From the NCBI GenBank assembly GCA_016936355.1, contig JAFGYB010000057.1, positions 1-64,000 on the forward strand: a stretch of 64,000 nt of DNA. The letters run 5' to 3'. A model generated the notes under the pieces. It searched no databases, had not been told where the DNA came from, and saw only the letters and a list, made by a program, of their open reading frames with translations. The position numbers and the translations under genes are program-made. The stretch comes from Bacteroidales bacterium (lineage in GTDB: Bacteria > Bacteroidota > Bacteroidia > Bacteroidales > F082). Below are positions 27,141 to 35,264 of the stretch, piece by piece (the first letter of the stretch is position 1; every line of letters starts with the position of its first letter).

Positions 27141-28037
27141 ATGAAAAAATATTTTTATCTGGCACTGATTTCACTGGTGGCTGTTTCCTGCAACAACGAA
27201 CAGCCCAAAGCCGACGGATTCGGGAATTTCGACACCCACAATGCCGCCATTATTTCGGCACAGACAGCGGGCAACATCCTGCAGTTTAGTGTGCAGGAAG
27301 GGATGCAACTCAGCAAAGGACAGGTGGTCGGACTAATTGATACCACCGACCTGCATCTGAAAAAAGAAGTACTCGTCAACCAGCGGACGGCCGTATCCAG
27401 TCAGCTCACCAACATCGGGGCCGCCATAGCCGTGCAGAAACAGCAACTGGAGATCAACCAGGTGAACCTGGAACGCACCCGGAAACTATACGAAGCCAAA
27501 GCAGCAACCCAGAAACAATGGGACGACATTTCAGGACTGGTGGCACTGAACAAGAAACAGATCACAGCTACGGAAAGTCAGCGAACCCAGATTCTGGCAC
27601 AGATCCAAACCATCGATGCACAAATTGCTGAAATTGAACATCAGATGGATAAATGTGTCATCAAGAATCCCGTGGCCGGAACCGTACTGGTGAAATATGC
27701 CGAAACAGGCGAACTAGCTGCCCCGGGGAAACCATTGTATCAGATCGCCGACCTGAAATGGATGGAACTGAAAGCGTTCATCAGCGGCAGCCAGCTCGGG
27801 CTCATCAAACCCGGTCAAAAAGTAAAAGTATATTACGATAAAAATAAAACCATGGATGCTGATACAGAAGGCACGGTTTTATGGATATCTTCCACAGCAG
27901 AGTTTACACCGAAGACCATTCAAACCAAAGAGGAACGGGTAAACCTGGTGTATGCAGTTAAAATTCGAGTAAACAACGAAAACGGTGCGCTAAAGATCGG
28001 TATGCCGGGATCGTTTCGCTTCATAAACAGTCGTTAG
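27141..28037 (+). CDS. HlyD-family periplasmic adaptor lipoprotein
   Basis: A 298-residue membrane fusion protein of the YbhG type. The N-terminus is a lipoprotein signal with lipobox LVAVSC (Cys17). A biotinyl-lipoyl-like half-domain, a long alpha hairpin (about 75-170, rich in Gln, Glu and Lys), the second lipoyl half (PVAGTVLVKYAETGE) and a beta-barrel domain follow. It should bridge the inner-membrane ABC permeases and the TolC protein encoded just upstream. Confidence 0.9.
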   Translation: MKKYFYLALISLVAVSCNNEQPKADGFGNFDTHNAAIISAQTAGNILQFSVQEGMQLSKGQVVGLIDTTDLHLKKEVLVNQRTAVSSQLTNIGAAIAVQKQQLEINQVNLERTRKLYEAKAATQKQWDDISGLVALNKKQITATESQRTQILAQIQTIDAQIAEIEHQMDKCVIKNPVAGTVLVKYAETGELAAPGKPLYQIADLKWMELKAFISGSQLGLIKPGQKVKVYYDKNKTMDADTEGTVLWISSTAEFTPKTIQTKEERVNLVYAVKIRVNNENGALKIGMPGSFRFINSR

Positions 28038-28047
28038 TGCTTTCATG

Positions 28048-28078
28048 TTTGTTTTGAATCAAAAATTCTTTATTTTTA
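28048..28078 (+). promoter_or_regulatory. Candidate promoter for the DUF2147 gene
   Basis: TTTG (28048-28051), 19 bases, TATTTTTA (28071-28078). It matches the consensus except for the last base. It would give a leader of about 70 bases before the ATG at 28154. Confidence 0.4.
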
Positions 28079-28153
28079 TGCGGTTAATCTTTCACAAATA
28101 CAAAAGACCTAACAACATTGAGTTTTTGATTATTCACTTAAAAATTTAAAAAC

Positions 28154-28618
28154 ATGAAATTGACAAGTTTTGCAACTTTATTCGTCGCCTTAATGATCAT
28201 GCCTTTGTTTTCACTGCAAGCACAGGATGTCAAAGCGAGTGATATTCTCGGCGTTTGGTTAACCCAGGACAAAGATTCCCATGTAGAAATTTACAAACAG
28301 GGGGATCGGTATTTTGGGAAAATCATTTGGTTGGAGACACCCATCGACAGTGTAACGGGAAAACCCAAAGTGGATGATGAAAATCCGGACCCGGCCTTGC
28401 AAAACCGCCCCATCATGGGACTGAATCTGTTGAAAAACTTTGTGTTTGACGACGATGAATGGAATGATGGGAAAATTTATGATCCGAAATCAGGAAAAAC
28501 CTATAGTTGCTATATAGAATTTCCGAATTCCAAGGACCTGAACCGCATCAAAATAAGGGGATACATTGGCATCAGCTTATTGGGAAGGACCGTTTACTGG
28601 ACGCGGGTACAGAAATAA
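28154..28618 (+). CDS. DUF2147 family exported protein
   Basis: A 154-residue exported protein. A signal peptide (cleavage near LQAQ) precedes a DUF2147 lipocalin-like domain with the hallmark start DILGVWLTQDKDSHVEIY and end GRTVYWTR. Function is unknown; the family is thought to be a small beta-barrel. It sits inside the efflux locus but has its own candidate promoter, a 116-base gap upstream and a terminator downstream. It may be an independent unit or a periplasmic accessory of the exporter. Confidence 0.85.
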   Translation: MKLTSFATLFVALMIMPLFSLQAQDVKASDILGVWLTQDKDSHVEIYKQGDRYFGKIIWLETPIDSVTGKPKVDDENPDPALQNRPIMGLNLLKNFVFDDDEWNDGKIYDPKSGKTYSCYIEFPNSKDLNRIKIRGYIGISLLGRTVYWTRVQK

Positions 28619-28635
28619 ACACTCTGCGCTACGGT

Positions 28636-28657
28636 AACCGGCTTCCGGTTTTCTTTT
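28636..28657 (+). terminator. Hairpin terminator after the DUF2147 gene
   Basis: AACCGG, loop CTT, CCGGTT, then TTCTTTT. The stem is short (6 bp) but GC-rich and 17 bases after the stop. A second small hairpin, TCCGC-TTA-GCGGA, lies at 28684-28696 just before the next start codon. Confidence 0.6.
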
Positions 28658-28709
28658 CGTTGTTTACTGCACATTGATTCACGTCCGCTTAGCGGAGTAA
28701 AAAGACTGT

Positions 28710-29636
28710 ATGTCACTGGCAGTAAAAATAAAGAACGTATCGAAAAGCTATCCGAACGCGGAAGCTCTGAAAAGTATCACTCTGGACATCGGACCCAACG
28801 AACTGTTTGGCTTCATTGGTCCCGATGGTGCCGGAAAAACAACCCTCTTCCGGATCCTCACCAGCCTCATCCTTCCCGACAAGGGAACAGGAAGCATTGG
28901 AAATTTTGATATTGTAAAGGACTACCGAAAAATCCGAAAGGAAGTGGGCTATATGCCCGGCCGGTTTTCGCTTTATGGTGACCTGACCGTGGAAGAAAAT
29001 CTGCAGTTTTACGCCCGTCTGTTTAACACTTCCATTAAGGAAAATTACGACCTCATCGAGGATGTATACAAACAGATTGAGCCGTTTAAAAAACGCAGGG
29101 CTGCCGATCTGTCGGGAGGGATGAAACAAAAACTGGCCCTCTCCTGCGCCCTCATCCACAAACCGCAACTCATCATCCTCGACGAACCCACCACAGGCGT
29201 GGACGCCATTTCCAGGAAAGAATTCTGGGCTTTATTGAAATCCATGCAACAGAAAGGCATCACCATTCTGGTATCCACACCGTATATGGACGAAGCCGCC
29301 TTGTGCGACCGGGTGGCCCTGATGCAGGAAGGAAATATTCTGACCATCGATCGGCCCGGCCAGATTGTTCAGGACTTTTCAGGAAAAATTCTGGGCATCA
29401 AAACCAACCAGATGCATGCATTACTGAACGATCTGCTGCAAATGGAGCAACCGGAACGGGTCTATCGTTTTGGGGCTTTTGTCCACCTGGTTACCCACGA
29501 CAACCCCGACGCATGTGCAAAGAAAGTAAGGAGTCATCTGGAAGCAAAAGGACATCAAAATATAATGATACAGGAGCAACCGGCTTCCATCGAGGACTGC
29601 TTCCTGGCCTTAATGCACAAACCCGAAACACCATGA
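28710..29636 (+). CDS. ABC transporter ATP-binding protein (first of two)
   Basis: A 308-residue ATPase with Walker A GPDGAGKTT, signature LSGGMKQ, Walker B LIILDEP and a C-terminal extension of about 80 residues. It corresponds to the N-terminal half of YbhF-type double ATPases. The next gene, overlapping by 4 bases, supplies the other half, so the two proteins probably form a heterodimeric motor for the two permeases downstream. Drug or lipid export with the HlyD and TolC proteins upstream is the likely role. Confidence 0.92.
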   Translation: MSLAVKIKNVSKSYPNAEALKSITLDIGPNELFGFIGPDGAGKTTLFRILTSLILPDKGTGSIGNFDIVKDYRKIRKEVGYMPGRFSLYGDLTVEENLQFYARLFNTSIKENYDLIEDVYKQIEPFKKRRAADLSGGMKQKLALSCALIHKPQLIILDEPTTGVDAISRKEFWALLKSMQQKGITILVSTPYMDEAALCDRVALMQEGNILTIDRPGQIVQDFSGKILGIKTNQMHALLNDLLQMEQPERVYRFGAFVHLVTHDNPDACAKKVRSHLEAKGHQNIMIQEQPASIEDCFLALMHKPETP

Positions 29637-30364
29637 GCGAAAAGATTATTGAGGTAAAAGACCTGGTGAAAAAGTTCGGAAACTTTGTCGCCAACGACCG
29701 TCTGACATTCGATGTGTACCGGGGCGAAATCTTCGGTTTCCTTGGAGCCAACGGTGCCGGGAAAACGACAGCCATCAAAATACTGACCGGCCTGTCGCGG
29801 CCTACTTCAGGGCAGGTACAGGTAGCCGGCATCAACGTCAGTAAATATCCCGAAAGGGTAAAAAAGAAAATCGGCTATATGAATCAGTCGTTTTCGTTGT
29901 ACAACGACATGTCCGTGCGGGAAAACTTCCGGTTTTACGGCGGAATTTACGGCCTCAGCAAAGCCGAGATCAAAGAACGGACACAGTACTATCTGCACAA
30001 ACTGGACATGGAGCGGTACGGCGATCAGCTGCTGAAAAGTATTCCGCTGGGCTGGAAACAAAAACTGGCCTTTTCGGTAGCCAATCTGCACAACCCGGGT
30101 GTCATTTTTCTGGACGAACCCACCGGGGGTGTGGACCCCATCACCCGTCGCCAGTTCTGGGAACTGATTTACGAAGCCGCTGACCGGGGAACCACCGTGT
30201 TTGTAACCACTCATTACATGGACGAAGCGGAATACTGCGAACGCGTGGCTATTTTGTCCGAGGGAAAGCTGAAAGCACTGGATACACCGGCCCTTATGAA
30301 ACAGGAGTTTGGCGTGACCAATATGAACGACGTATTTCTGAAACTGGCCCGGAATGTTGAATAA
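29633..30364 (+). CDS. ABC transporter ATP-binding protein (second of two)
   Basis: A 243-residue ATPase with Walker A GANGAGKTT and Walker B VIFLDEP followed by TGGVD. The signature motif is altered to IPLGWKQ, as in the second domain of YbhF/RbbA-type exporters, so it should form an asymmetric site with the preceding ATPase. The ATG at 29633 overlaps the previous stop (ATGA). The frame is open upstream but overlaps the first ATPase gene. It is followed 15 bases later by the first permease gene. Confidence 0.92.
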   Translation: MSEKIIEVKDLVKKFGNFVANDRLTFDVYRGEIFGFLGANGAGKTTAIKILTGLSRPTSGQVQVAGINVSKYPERVKKKIGYMNQSFSLYNDMSVRENFRFYGGIYGLSKAEIKERTQYYLHKLDMERYGDQLLKSIPLGWKQKLAFSVANLHNPGVIFLDEPTGGVDPITRRQFWELIYEAADRGTTVFVTTHYMDEAEYCERVAILSEGKLKALDTPALMKQEFGVTNMNDVFLKLARNVE

Positions 30365-30379
30365 ATTGAAAGCAATACT

Positions 30380-31480
30380 ATGTGGACATTCATAAAAAAA
30401 GAGTTTTTTCACATCTTCCGCGATTACCGGTCGATGGTCGTATTGTTCGGCATTCCGTTGATTCAGGTGCTGTTGTTTGGTTTTGCCATCACCAACGATG
30501 TGAATAATGCCAAAATTGCGCTGCTCGACCATTCCAAAGATCCCGTCACCCGGGAGATTACCCACAAGTTGTTGTCGTCTCATTATTTTCTGTTGAGTCG
30601 TTACCTGAACAGTGAAGACGAAATCAAACCGGCTTTTAAAAAAGGGGAAATCAAGGAAGTGGTGGTGTTTGAACCGCATTTTGCCCAGAAACTCGAAACC
30701 GAAGGCAAAGCCCGCATCCAGCTCATCATCGACGCTACCAATCCCAATACGGCCAGCATCCTGAACGGATACACGACGGGGATCATCAATTCGTACACCC
30801 TGGACAAAATGAAAAAGGAGCATCGGCTTCCGGCCGAGGTGAACGTGCAAACCGCGATGATGTACAACCCGGAACTGAAAAGTGCTTTCATGTTTGTTCC
30901 GGGCATCATGACCGTGATTTTAATGCTGGTTTCTGCCATGATGACTTCCATCTCCATCACCAAAGAAAAAGAACTGGGCACCATGGAAGCCCTGTTGGTT
31001 TCTCCCGTCAAACCCTCGGTAATCATTCTCGGGAAAGTAACGCCCTATGTGGTCCTTTCCTCCATCATTTTCGCCATCATTGTATTGCTTTCCAGGTTCG
31101 TATTCGGGATGCCTATCGAAGGAAGTATCGGGCTGCTGGTAGCCGAAAGTCTGTTGTTTCTCGTTATGGCCTTATCGCTGGGAATCTTAATTTCCACCGT
31201 CAGCAAATCGCAACAACAGGCCATGCTGCTTTCCATGTTCGTTTTGATGATGCCGACCATTTTGTTGTCGGGATTCATCTTCCCCATCGAAAATATGCCG
31301 CTGGTGCTGCAATACCTTAGCGACATCATGCCGGGGAAATGGTTCATCATTATCATCAAAAACATCATGCTGAAAGGAAACGGCTTCCTGTACATCTGGA
31401 AAGAAACGCTGATCATTTTTTCCATGACCCTTTTCTTTTTGATGGTCAGCATCAAGAAATTCAATGTCCGACTGGAATAA
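30380..31480 (+). CDS. ABC-2 type permease (YbhS/YbhR-like), first
   Basis: A 366-residue inner-membrane subunit: one N-terminal membrane segment (about 20-38), a large periplasmic domain (about 40-170) and five C-terminal membrane segments. The loop KEKELGTMEALLVSPV before the fourth segment is the usual ABC-2 signature. It should pair with the next gene product to make the transport pore driven by the two ATPases. Confidence 0.92.
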   Translation: MWTFIKKEFFHIFRDYRSMVVLFGIPLIQVLLFGFAITNDVNNAKIALLDHSKDPVTREITHKLLSSHYFLLSRYLNSEDEIKPAFKKGEIKEVVVFEPHFAQKLETEGKARIQLIIDATNPNTASILNGYTTGIINSYTLDKMKKEHRLPAEVNVQTAMMYNPELKSAFMFVPGIMTVILMLVSAMMTSISITKEKELGTMEALLVSPVKPSVIILGKVTPYVVLSSIIFAIIVLLSRFVFGMPIEGSIGLLVAESLLFLVMALSLGILISTVSKSQQQAMLLSMFVLMMPTILLSGFIFPIENMPLVLQYLSDIMPGKWFIIIIKNIMLKGNGFLYIWKETLIIFSMTLFFLMVSIKKFNVRLE

Positions 31481-31489
31481 TCACGCACC

Positions 31490-32602
31490 ATGAGAAGAAT
31501 ACGCTATATATTACAAAAGGAATTCATCCAGGTCTTTCGCGACAAGGCTTTGTTGCCCATCATCATCATCATCCCCATTGTGCAGTTGGTGGTGTTGTCC
31601 TACACAGCCACCTATGAAATCAAAAACATCCGTCTGGTGGTGGTGGATCAGGATCACACTCCCACTTCCAGGGAACTCATCCGCCAGTTTTCAGGTTCTC
31701 CTTATTACCATCTGAAAGGGAACTTCGATAATTACACCGAAGCCCTGGATTACATGCAAAAGGGAAAAACAGATCAGATCCTGGTGGTGGAACCCCATTT
31801 TGAGAAGAACCTGAAAACCATCAAAAAAAGTTCTGTACAACTGATCACCAACGCCATCAACGGCAGTGCGGCAGGGGTCATGCAAAGCTATGCTGTTTCC
31901 ATCATCAATAATTTTCACAACAACATACTAATCAAGGAACATCCGTTACAGGCCAAAGGGCTGCCCATTCAAACCGACACGCTGTACTGGTACAATCCCG
32001 AGCTGAACTATTTCACTTTTATGGTACCGGGGATCCTGGTACTGCTGGTCACCATTATCGGGTTGTTTTTATCGTCTATGAACGTGGTGAAAGAAAAGGA
32101 ACTGGGGACCATCACCCAGCTGAATGTGACGCCCATCAGCAAGTTTGAATTTATTGCGGGCAAACTGATCCCTTTCTGGATCATTGCCATGGCCGATCTG
32201 GTGGTAGGCCTACTGCTGGCGCGGTTCTGGTTTGGAATACACATTGTGGGCAATCCGCTGTTGTTGTTGTTTGTAGCAGGTGTTTACCTGGTGCTGATCC
32301 TTTCGCTGGGACTGTTCATTTCCACGCTGGCGCAAACCATGCAGCAGTCCATGTTTATTTCCTGGTTTTTCCTGGTGATCTTCATCCTGATGAGTGGATT
32401 GTTTACGCCCATCGAAAGCATGCCCGTCTGGGCCCAGCAAATTGATCTGGTCAATCCCATTGCTTATTTCATCAAGATCAACCGGATGATCATGCTGAAA
32501 GGATCGGTTTTCTCCGACATCAAATCCGACTTCTTTATCCTGTCAGGCTATGCCGCTGCCATGGTGGTGTTTTCTACTTTGAGGTACAGGAAAACAAGCT
32601 AA
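31490..32602 (+). CDS. ABC-2 type permease (YbhS/YbhR-like), second
   Basis: A 370-residue paralogue of the preceding permease with the same layout and signature loop (KEKELGTITQLNVTPIS). It closes the efflux operon. It converges on the minus-strand gene ending at 32606 with only three bases between them. Two distinct permeases and two distinct ATPases point to a heteromeric exporter. Confidence 0.92.
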   Translation: MRRIRYILQKEFIQVFRDKALLPIIIIIPIVQLVVLSYTATYEIKNIRLVVVDQDHTPTSRELIRQFSGSPYYHLKGNFDNYTEALDYMQKGKTDQILVVEPHFEKNLKTIKKSSVQLITNAINGSAAGVMQSYAVSIINNFHNNILIKEHPLQAKGLPIQTDTLYWYNPELNYFTFMVPGILVLLVTIIGLFLSSMNVVKEKELGTITQLNVTPISKFEFIAGKLIPFWIIAMADLVVGLLLARFWFGIHIVGNPLLLLFVAGVYLVLILSLGLFISTLAQTMQQSMFISWFFLVIFILMSGLFTPIESMPVWAQQIDLVNPIAYFIKINRMIMLKGSVFSDIKSDFFILSGYAAAMVVFSTLRYRKTS

Positions 32603-32605
32603 GAA

Positions 32606-33502
32606 TTAGCGAGTGTATTTTTCTAAGGTAAGTCTGAAGGCTACATATAATTCCCTGTCTAAATGGAATTCTTTTACGTTAAGTTTCTTCCAATGATCTT
32701 CGAATTTGGTTTTAATATAAGTTTGGGAACTAAACTTTTTTGAATTTACATCTGTACAAACAATTCTCATACTTGATGGTGAATCAACTAATACTTTTCC
32801 ATTTCTATCTACTTCCCCAACTTTTTCAATACAGATGAAAACACCTTCTTTGGAGAAATAAATATCTTCTTTTGATAAATCAAGTAAGATCTTTTTTTTA
32901 TCACCTTTTTTTATATACAAAGTTATTGGGGTTTCTATCAGTGGTTTATCCGGTAGATTATTCTTGTTTGAAAAAATATGAATTTTTATTACAGTTAAAA
33001 AAGGGGGGGTTGTTTCTACTGATTTTTCTGGAAATAAATGTATCGGTATTTGTATGAATTTAATCTTGGCATCACTTATTTCATCAGAAGGTTTCAGTAA
33101 TGTAGCAATCTGATATACTGCTGATAGAGACCAAAACATTCCTTTTCTTTTTAACCCGACTTCTACTATCTCAGGTTTTGCATCAGAAATTGTTATTTCA
33201 TTTAGTTTAGTTGAAATAGGGTTTAAATATACTGTATCGACAAATTTACTTAACCTAATCCTTTTCGTTTGATATCCCAAACATCTGATTTCAACAGAAT
33301 CAGCTGGATTACCCTCAAATTTAAACCTTCCATATTCATCACACACAGTTCCTGAAAACCTATTCGAACTCACTGTAGCAAATGATATGGGTTTCTTGGA
33401 GATTGTATCTATTACAATGTGGTTTTGCGAAGAAACTCGCAAACTAAAAGTTATCAGAAAAAATATACAAAGTAAAATTCCTCTATCAATTTTATGGAGC
33501 AT
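32606..33502 (-). CDS. Exported protein with carboxypeptidase-like regulatory domain
   Basis: A 298-residue protein. The signal peptide (MLHKIDRGILLCIFF onward, cleavage near VSSQ) precedes a CarboxypepD_reg-like beta-sandwich (about 28-90; KPISFATVSS, then DEYGRFKFEG and CLGYQTKRIRLS). This is the domain also seen at the N-terminus of TonB-dependent receptors. The rest (about 100-298) is beta-rich and not recognised. Base composition is clearly more AT-rich than in the neighbours, which suggests acquisition. The ATG at 33502 lies 11 bases after the thioesterase stop; longer starts overlap that gene. Confidence 0.72.
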   Translation of the reverse strand: MLHKIDRGILLCIFFLITFSLRVSSQNHIVIDTISKKPISFATVSSNRFSGTVCDEYGRFKFEGNPADSVEIRCLGYQTKRIRLSKFVDTVYLNPISTKLNEITISDAKPEIVEVGLKRKGMFWSLSAVYQIATLLKPSDEISDAKIKFIQIPIHLFPEKSVETTPPFLTVIKIHIFSNKNNLPDKPLIETPITLYIKKGDKKKILLDLSKEDIYFSKEGVFICIEKVGEVDRNGKVLVDSPSSMRIVCTDVNSKKFSSQTYIKTKFEDHWKKLNVKEFHLDRELYVAFRLTLEKYTR

Positions 33503-33513
33503 AAAAACCACAT

Positions 33514-34263
33514 TTAATTTTCGGCACTGGCCCAGAAAGCCAGTTTCCCGTCCGGTTTCACACCGCGGATTTCCATGGGATTGTCTGTCCCCTTTTCGAG
33601 GGTGATTTTTTCGCCCAGCCGGCATTCGCGGATGTAATGAAAGGAGATGAAGCTGACCTTGTTGGTTCCGCTCACTTCATACAGAGCATCCGAAAACCAG
33701 TCGAAATACTTACCGGCATTCACATGTCCGTTCATGTCCATATCGGTATAGCGTACCTTCTGGCTGAACAGTTCTTCAAACGGATGACTGTTGTCCGGCA
33801 TGGGAAACGGACGGGTCAGAAATTCACTATCCGGTGGTGGCTGATACAGGTCTTTTAAACTGTTTACCGGTTGTGGTCTCCGCGTTTTCAGGTTGATGAC
33901 CGACCATTCCGAAGTAGCCCGGCACAGCACCCGGTCCTGTTCATCCTTTACTTCAAATTCACGGAATGCCGTCAGTGTTTTCACGCGACTGGGCCAGGTA
34001 TACACTTTGATTTTTTCTTTCCAGGCCGGCAGCCTTTCGACCTGCACATTGAGACGCAGCAGAACCCACGAGAGGTCTTCCTTGCTGGTGTTCGTAAACC
34101 CAAAACCCAGATGCTCGGCGTGGTCCACCGCCACTTTCAGCAGGTTTTTGATCAGATCGGTCAGTTTGATATGATTGTCGAGGCTGACGGTTTCCCAGTC
34201 CACCTCAAAAGTCTCCTCCCAGACGGCTTTCTTTTCTTCCATTGTTTGTTTTTTCGCTTCCAT
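33514..34263 (-). CDS. Acyl-ACP thioesterase
   Basis: A 249-residue protein of the acyl-ACP thioesterase family (two hotdog domains). The first hotdog starts near NHIKLTDLIKNLLKVAVDHA; the second has YTDMDMNGHVNAGKYFDW. It releases fatty acids from acyl-carrier protein in the cytoplasm; in bacteria the products may feed lipid remodelling. The start codon at 34263 shares one base with the stop of the nuclease-like gene upstream (TGATG), so the two are translated together even though no functional link is obvious. Confidence 0.88.
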   Translation of the reverse strand: MEAKKQTMEEKKAVWEETFEVDWETVSLDNHIKLTDLIKNLLKVAVDHAEHLGFGFTNTSKEDLSWVLLRLNVQVERLPAWKEKIKVYTWPSRVKTLTAFREFEVKDEQDRVLCRATSEWSVINLKTRRPQPVNSLKDLYQPPPDSEFLTRPFPMPDNSHPFEELFSQKVRYTDMDMNGHVNAGKYFDWFSDALYEVSGTNKVSFISFHYIRECRLGEKITLEKGTDNPMEIRGVKPDGKLAFWASAEN

Positions 34264-35108
34264 CAATAATTTCCCGTTAAGGCTTTTACTTCGGTCAGAA
34301 CCCGGTCCGTTTTTTGTTTGTTGAATCCCAGGCTTTGCAAGACTTCTTTGTGACCGGGCAAATCGCGGCACAACACGATTCCCTTGTCCAGTAAATGTTG
34401 TTTTTCCATTTTGTTCAACCGGCTCAGGCTGGTCACCGGATGATATCCCAGCTTATCAATCCAGTCTTTCAGGCTGTTGCCCCTGGGATAATCCCACGAC
34501 ATCAACGGCATGCCGACACATTCAGCATACTGCATCGCATCGTCCGAGAACCGGGTATTGGTGACCACCATGCCCTTGAACTGCAATCCTTCGTTTTCGC
34601 GGAGCTCACCCCAGGCTTTGGAAACATCCTGAAACCGGGAATGGATGTACAGGGCCACTTTCACATCGCTTTTCAGCGACACATCACTGTGGTATTTGCA
34701 TTCCACCATGATCTGCTCGGTTTCGTTGCGGGCAATCACATCCACTTCGTGCTGCACACAGGCCCCCTGAACAACCACTCCTACCTGTGTTCGGTACCCT
34801 TTGCCTTCGAAAAGCTTACCCACAAATTTCTCAAACGGATACCCTGTGGGACCCAGTTCCATCATGGCCTTTTTCAGGCGGTAACGGCCGGCACTGTGGT
34901 GCGACTTTTTTTTCAGACTGCGGTACGCTTCCTGATAGATCTTGTGGGTACTGATGCCGTCGTACAACATCTTGTGTACCTGACGAAGCGCTGATTCAAT
35001 TTCCAGCGGTTTGGCCCCGGAACTTTTCAAAGCCCGGATGAGTTTTTCTTCGTCGAACAAAACCCGGTCGCCGTTTCTTTTCTTTACGTAAATGGTCCCG
35101 TTTTGCAT
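34263..35108 (-). CDS. ATP-cone plus Mrr-like endonuclease domain protein
   Basis: A 281-residue fusion. An N-terminal ATP-cone (about 5-85; YVKKRNGDRVLFDEEKL), the nucleotide-sensing domain of ribonucleotide reductases, is joined to a PD-(D/E)xK nuclease domain of the Mrr/restriction type. The catalytic residues are visible: Glu93 or Glu101, Asp123 (HEVDVIA), Glu136 and Lys138 (VECKY). The C-terminal 60 residues look like a small helical DNA-binding module. No methyltransferase or other restriction subunit is nearby. Role unknown; nucleotide-controlled DNA cleavage is an inference. It is followed in the same operon by a thioesterase. Confidence 0.82.
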   Translation of the reverse strand: MQNGTIYVKKRNGDRVLFDEEKLIRALKSSGAKPLEIESALRQVHKMLYDGISTHKIYQEAYRSLKKKSHHSAGRYRLKKAMMELGPTGYPFEKFVGKLFEGKGYRTQVGVVVQGACVQHEVDVIARNETEQIMVECKYHSDVSLKSDVKVALYIHSRFQDVSKAWGELRENEGLQFKGMVVTNTRFSDDAMQYAECVGMPLMSWDYPRGNSLKDWIDKLGYHPVTSLSRLNKMEKQHLLDKGIVLCRDLPGHKEVLQSLGFNKQKTDRVLTEVKALTGNY

Positions 35109-35188
35109 GATGTTTTCGTTTGGTTAAAAATACAAATTTCTGGTGTCCCGTAAGGGAAAGGAAAAACCAAAACATTGGTAAAAAATCT

Positions 35189-35196
35189 TAATTTTG
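35189..35196 (+). promoter_or_regulatory. -7 box for the CysN-CysC fusion gene
   Basis: TAATTTTG, 68 bases upstream of the ATG at 35265; no well-placed -33 element. Confidence 0.45.
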
Positions 35197-35264
35197 CCGG
35201 ACATTAATGGCAATTCCCCTTTATTTAAAGAGGAAAATGCCGTTTAAAAAGGGAAACAATACCT

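Noticed and set aside
29807..30850. A 347-codon minus-strand frame opposite the second ATPase and first permease
   Set aside because: Shadow of two clearly coding genes; no signal, motif or promoter.
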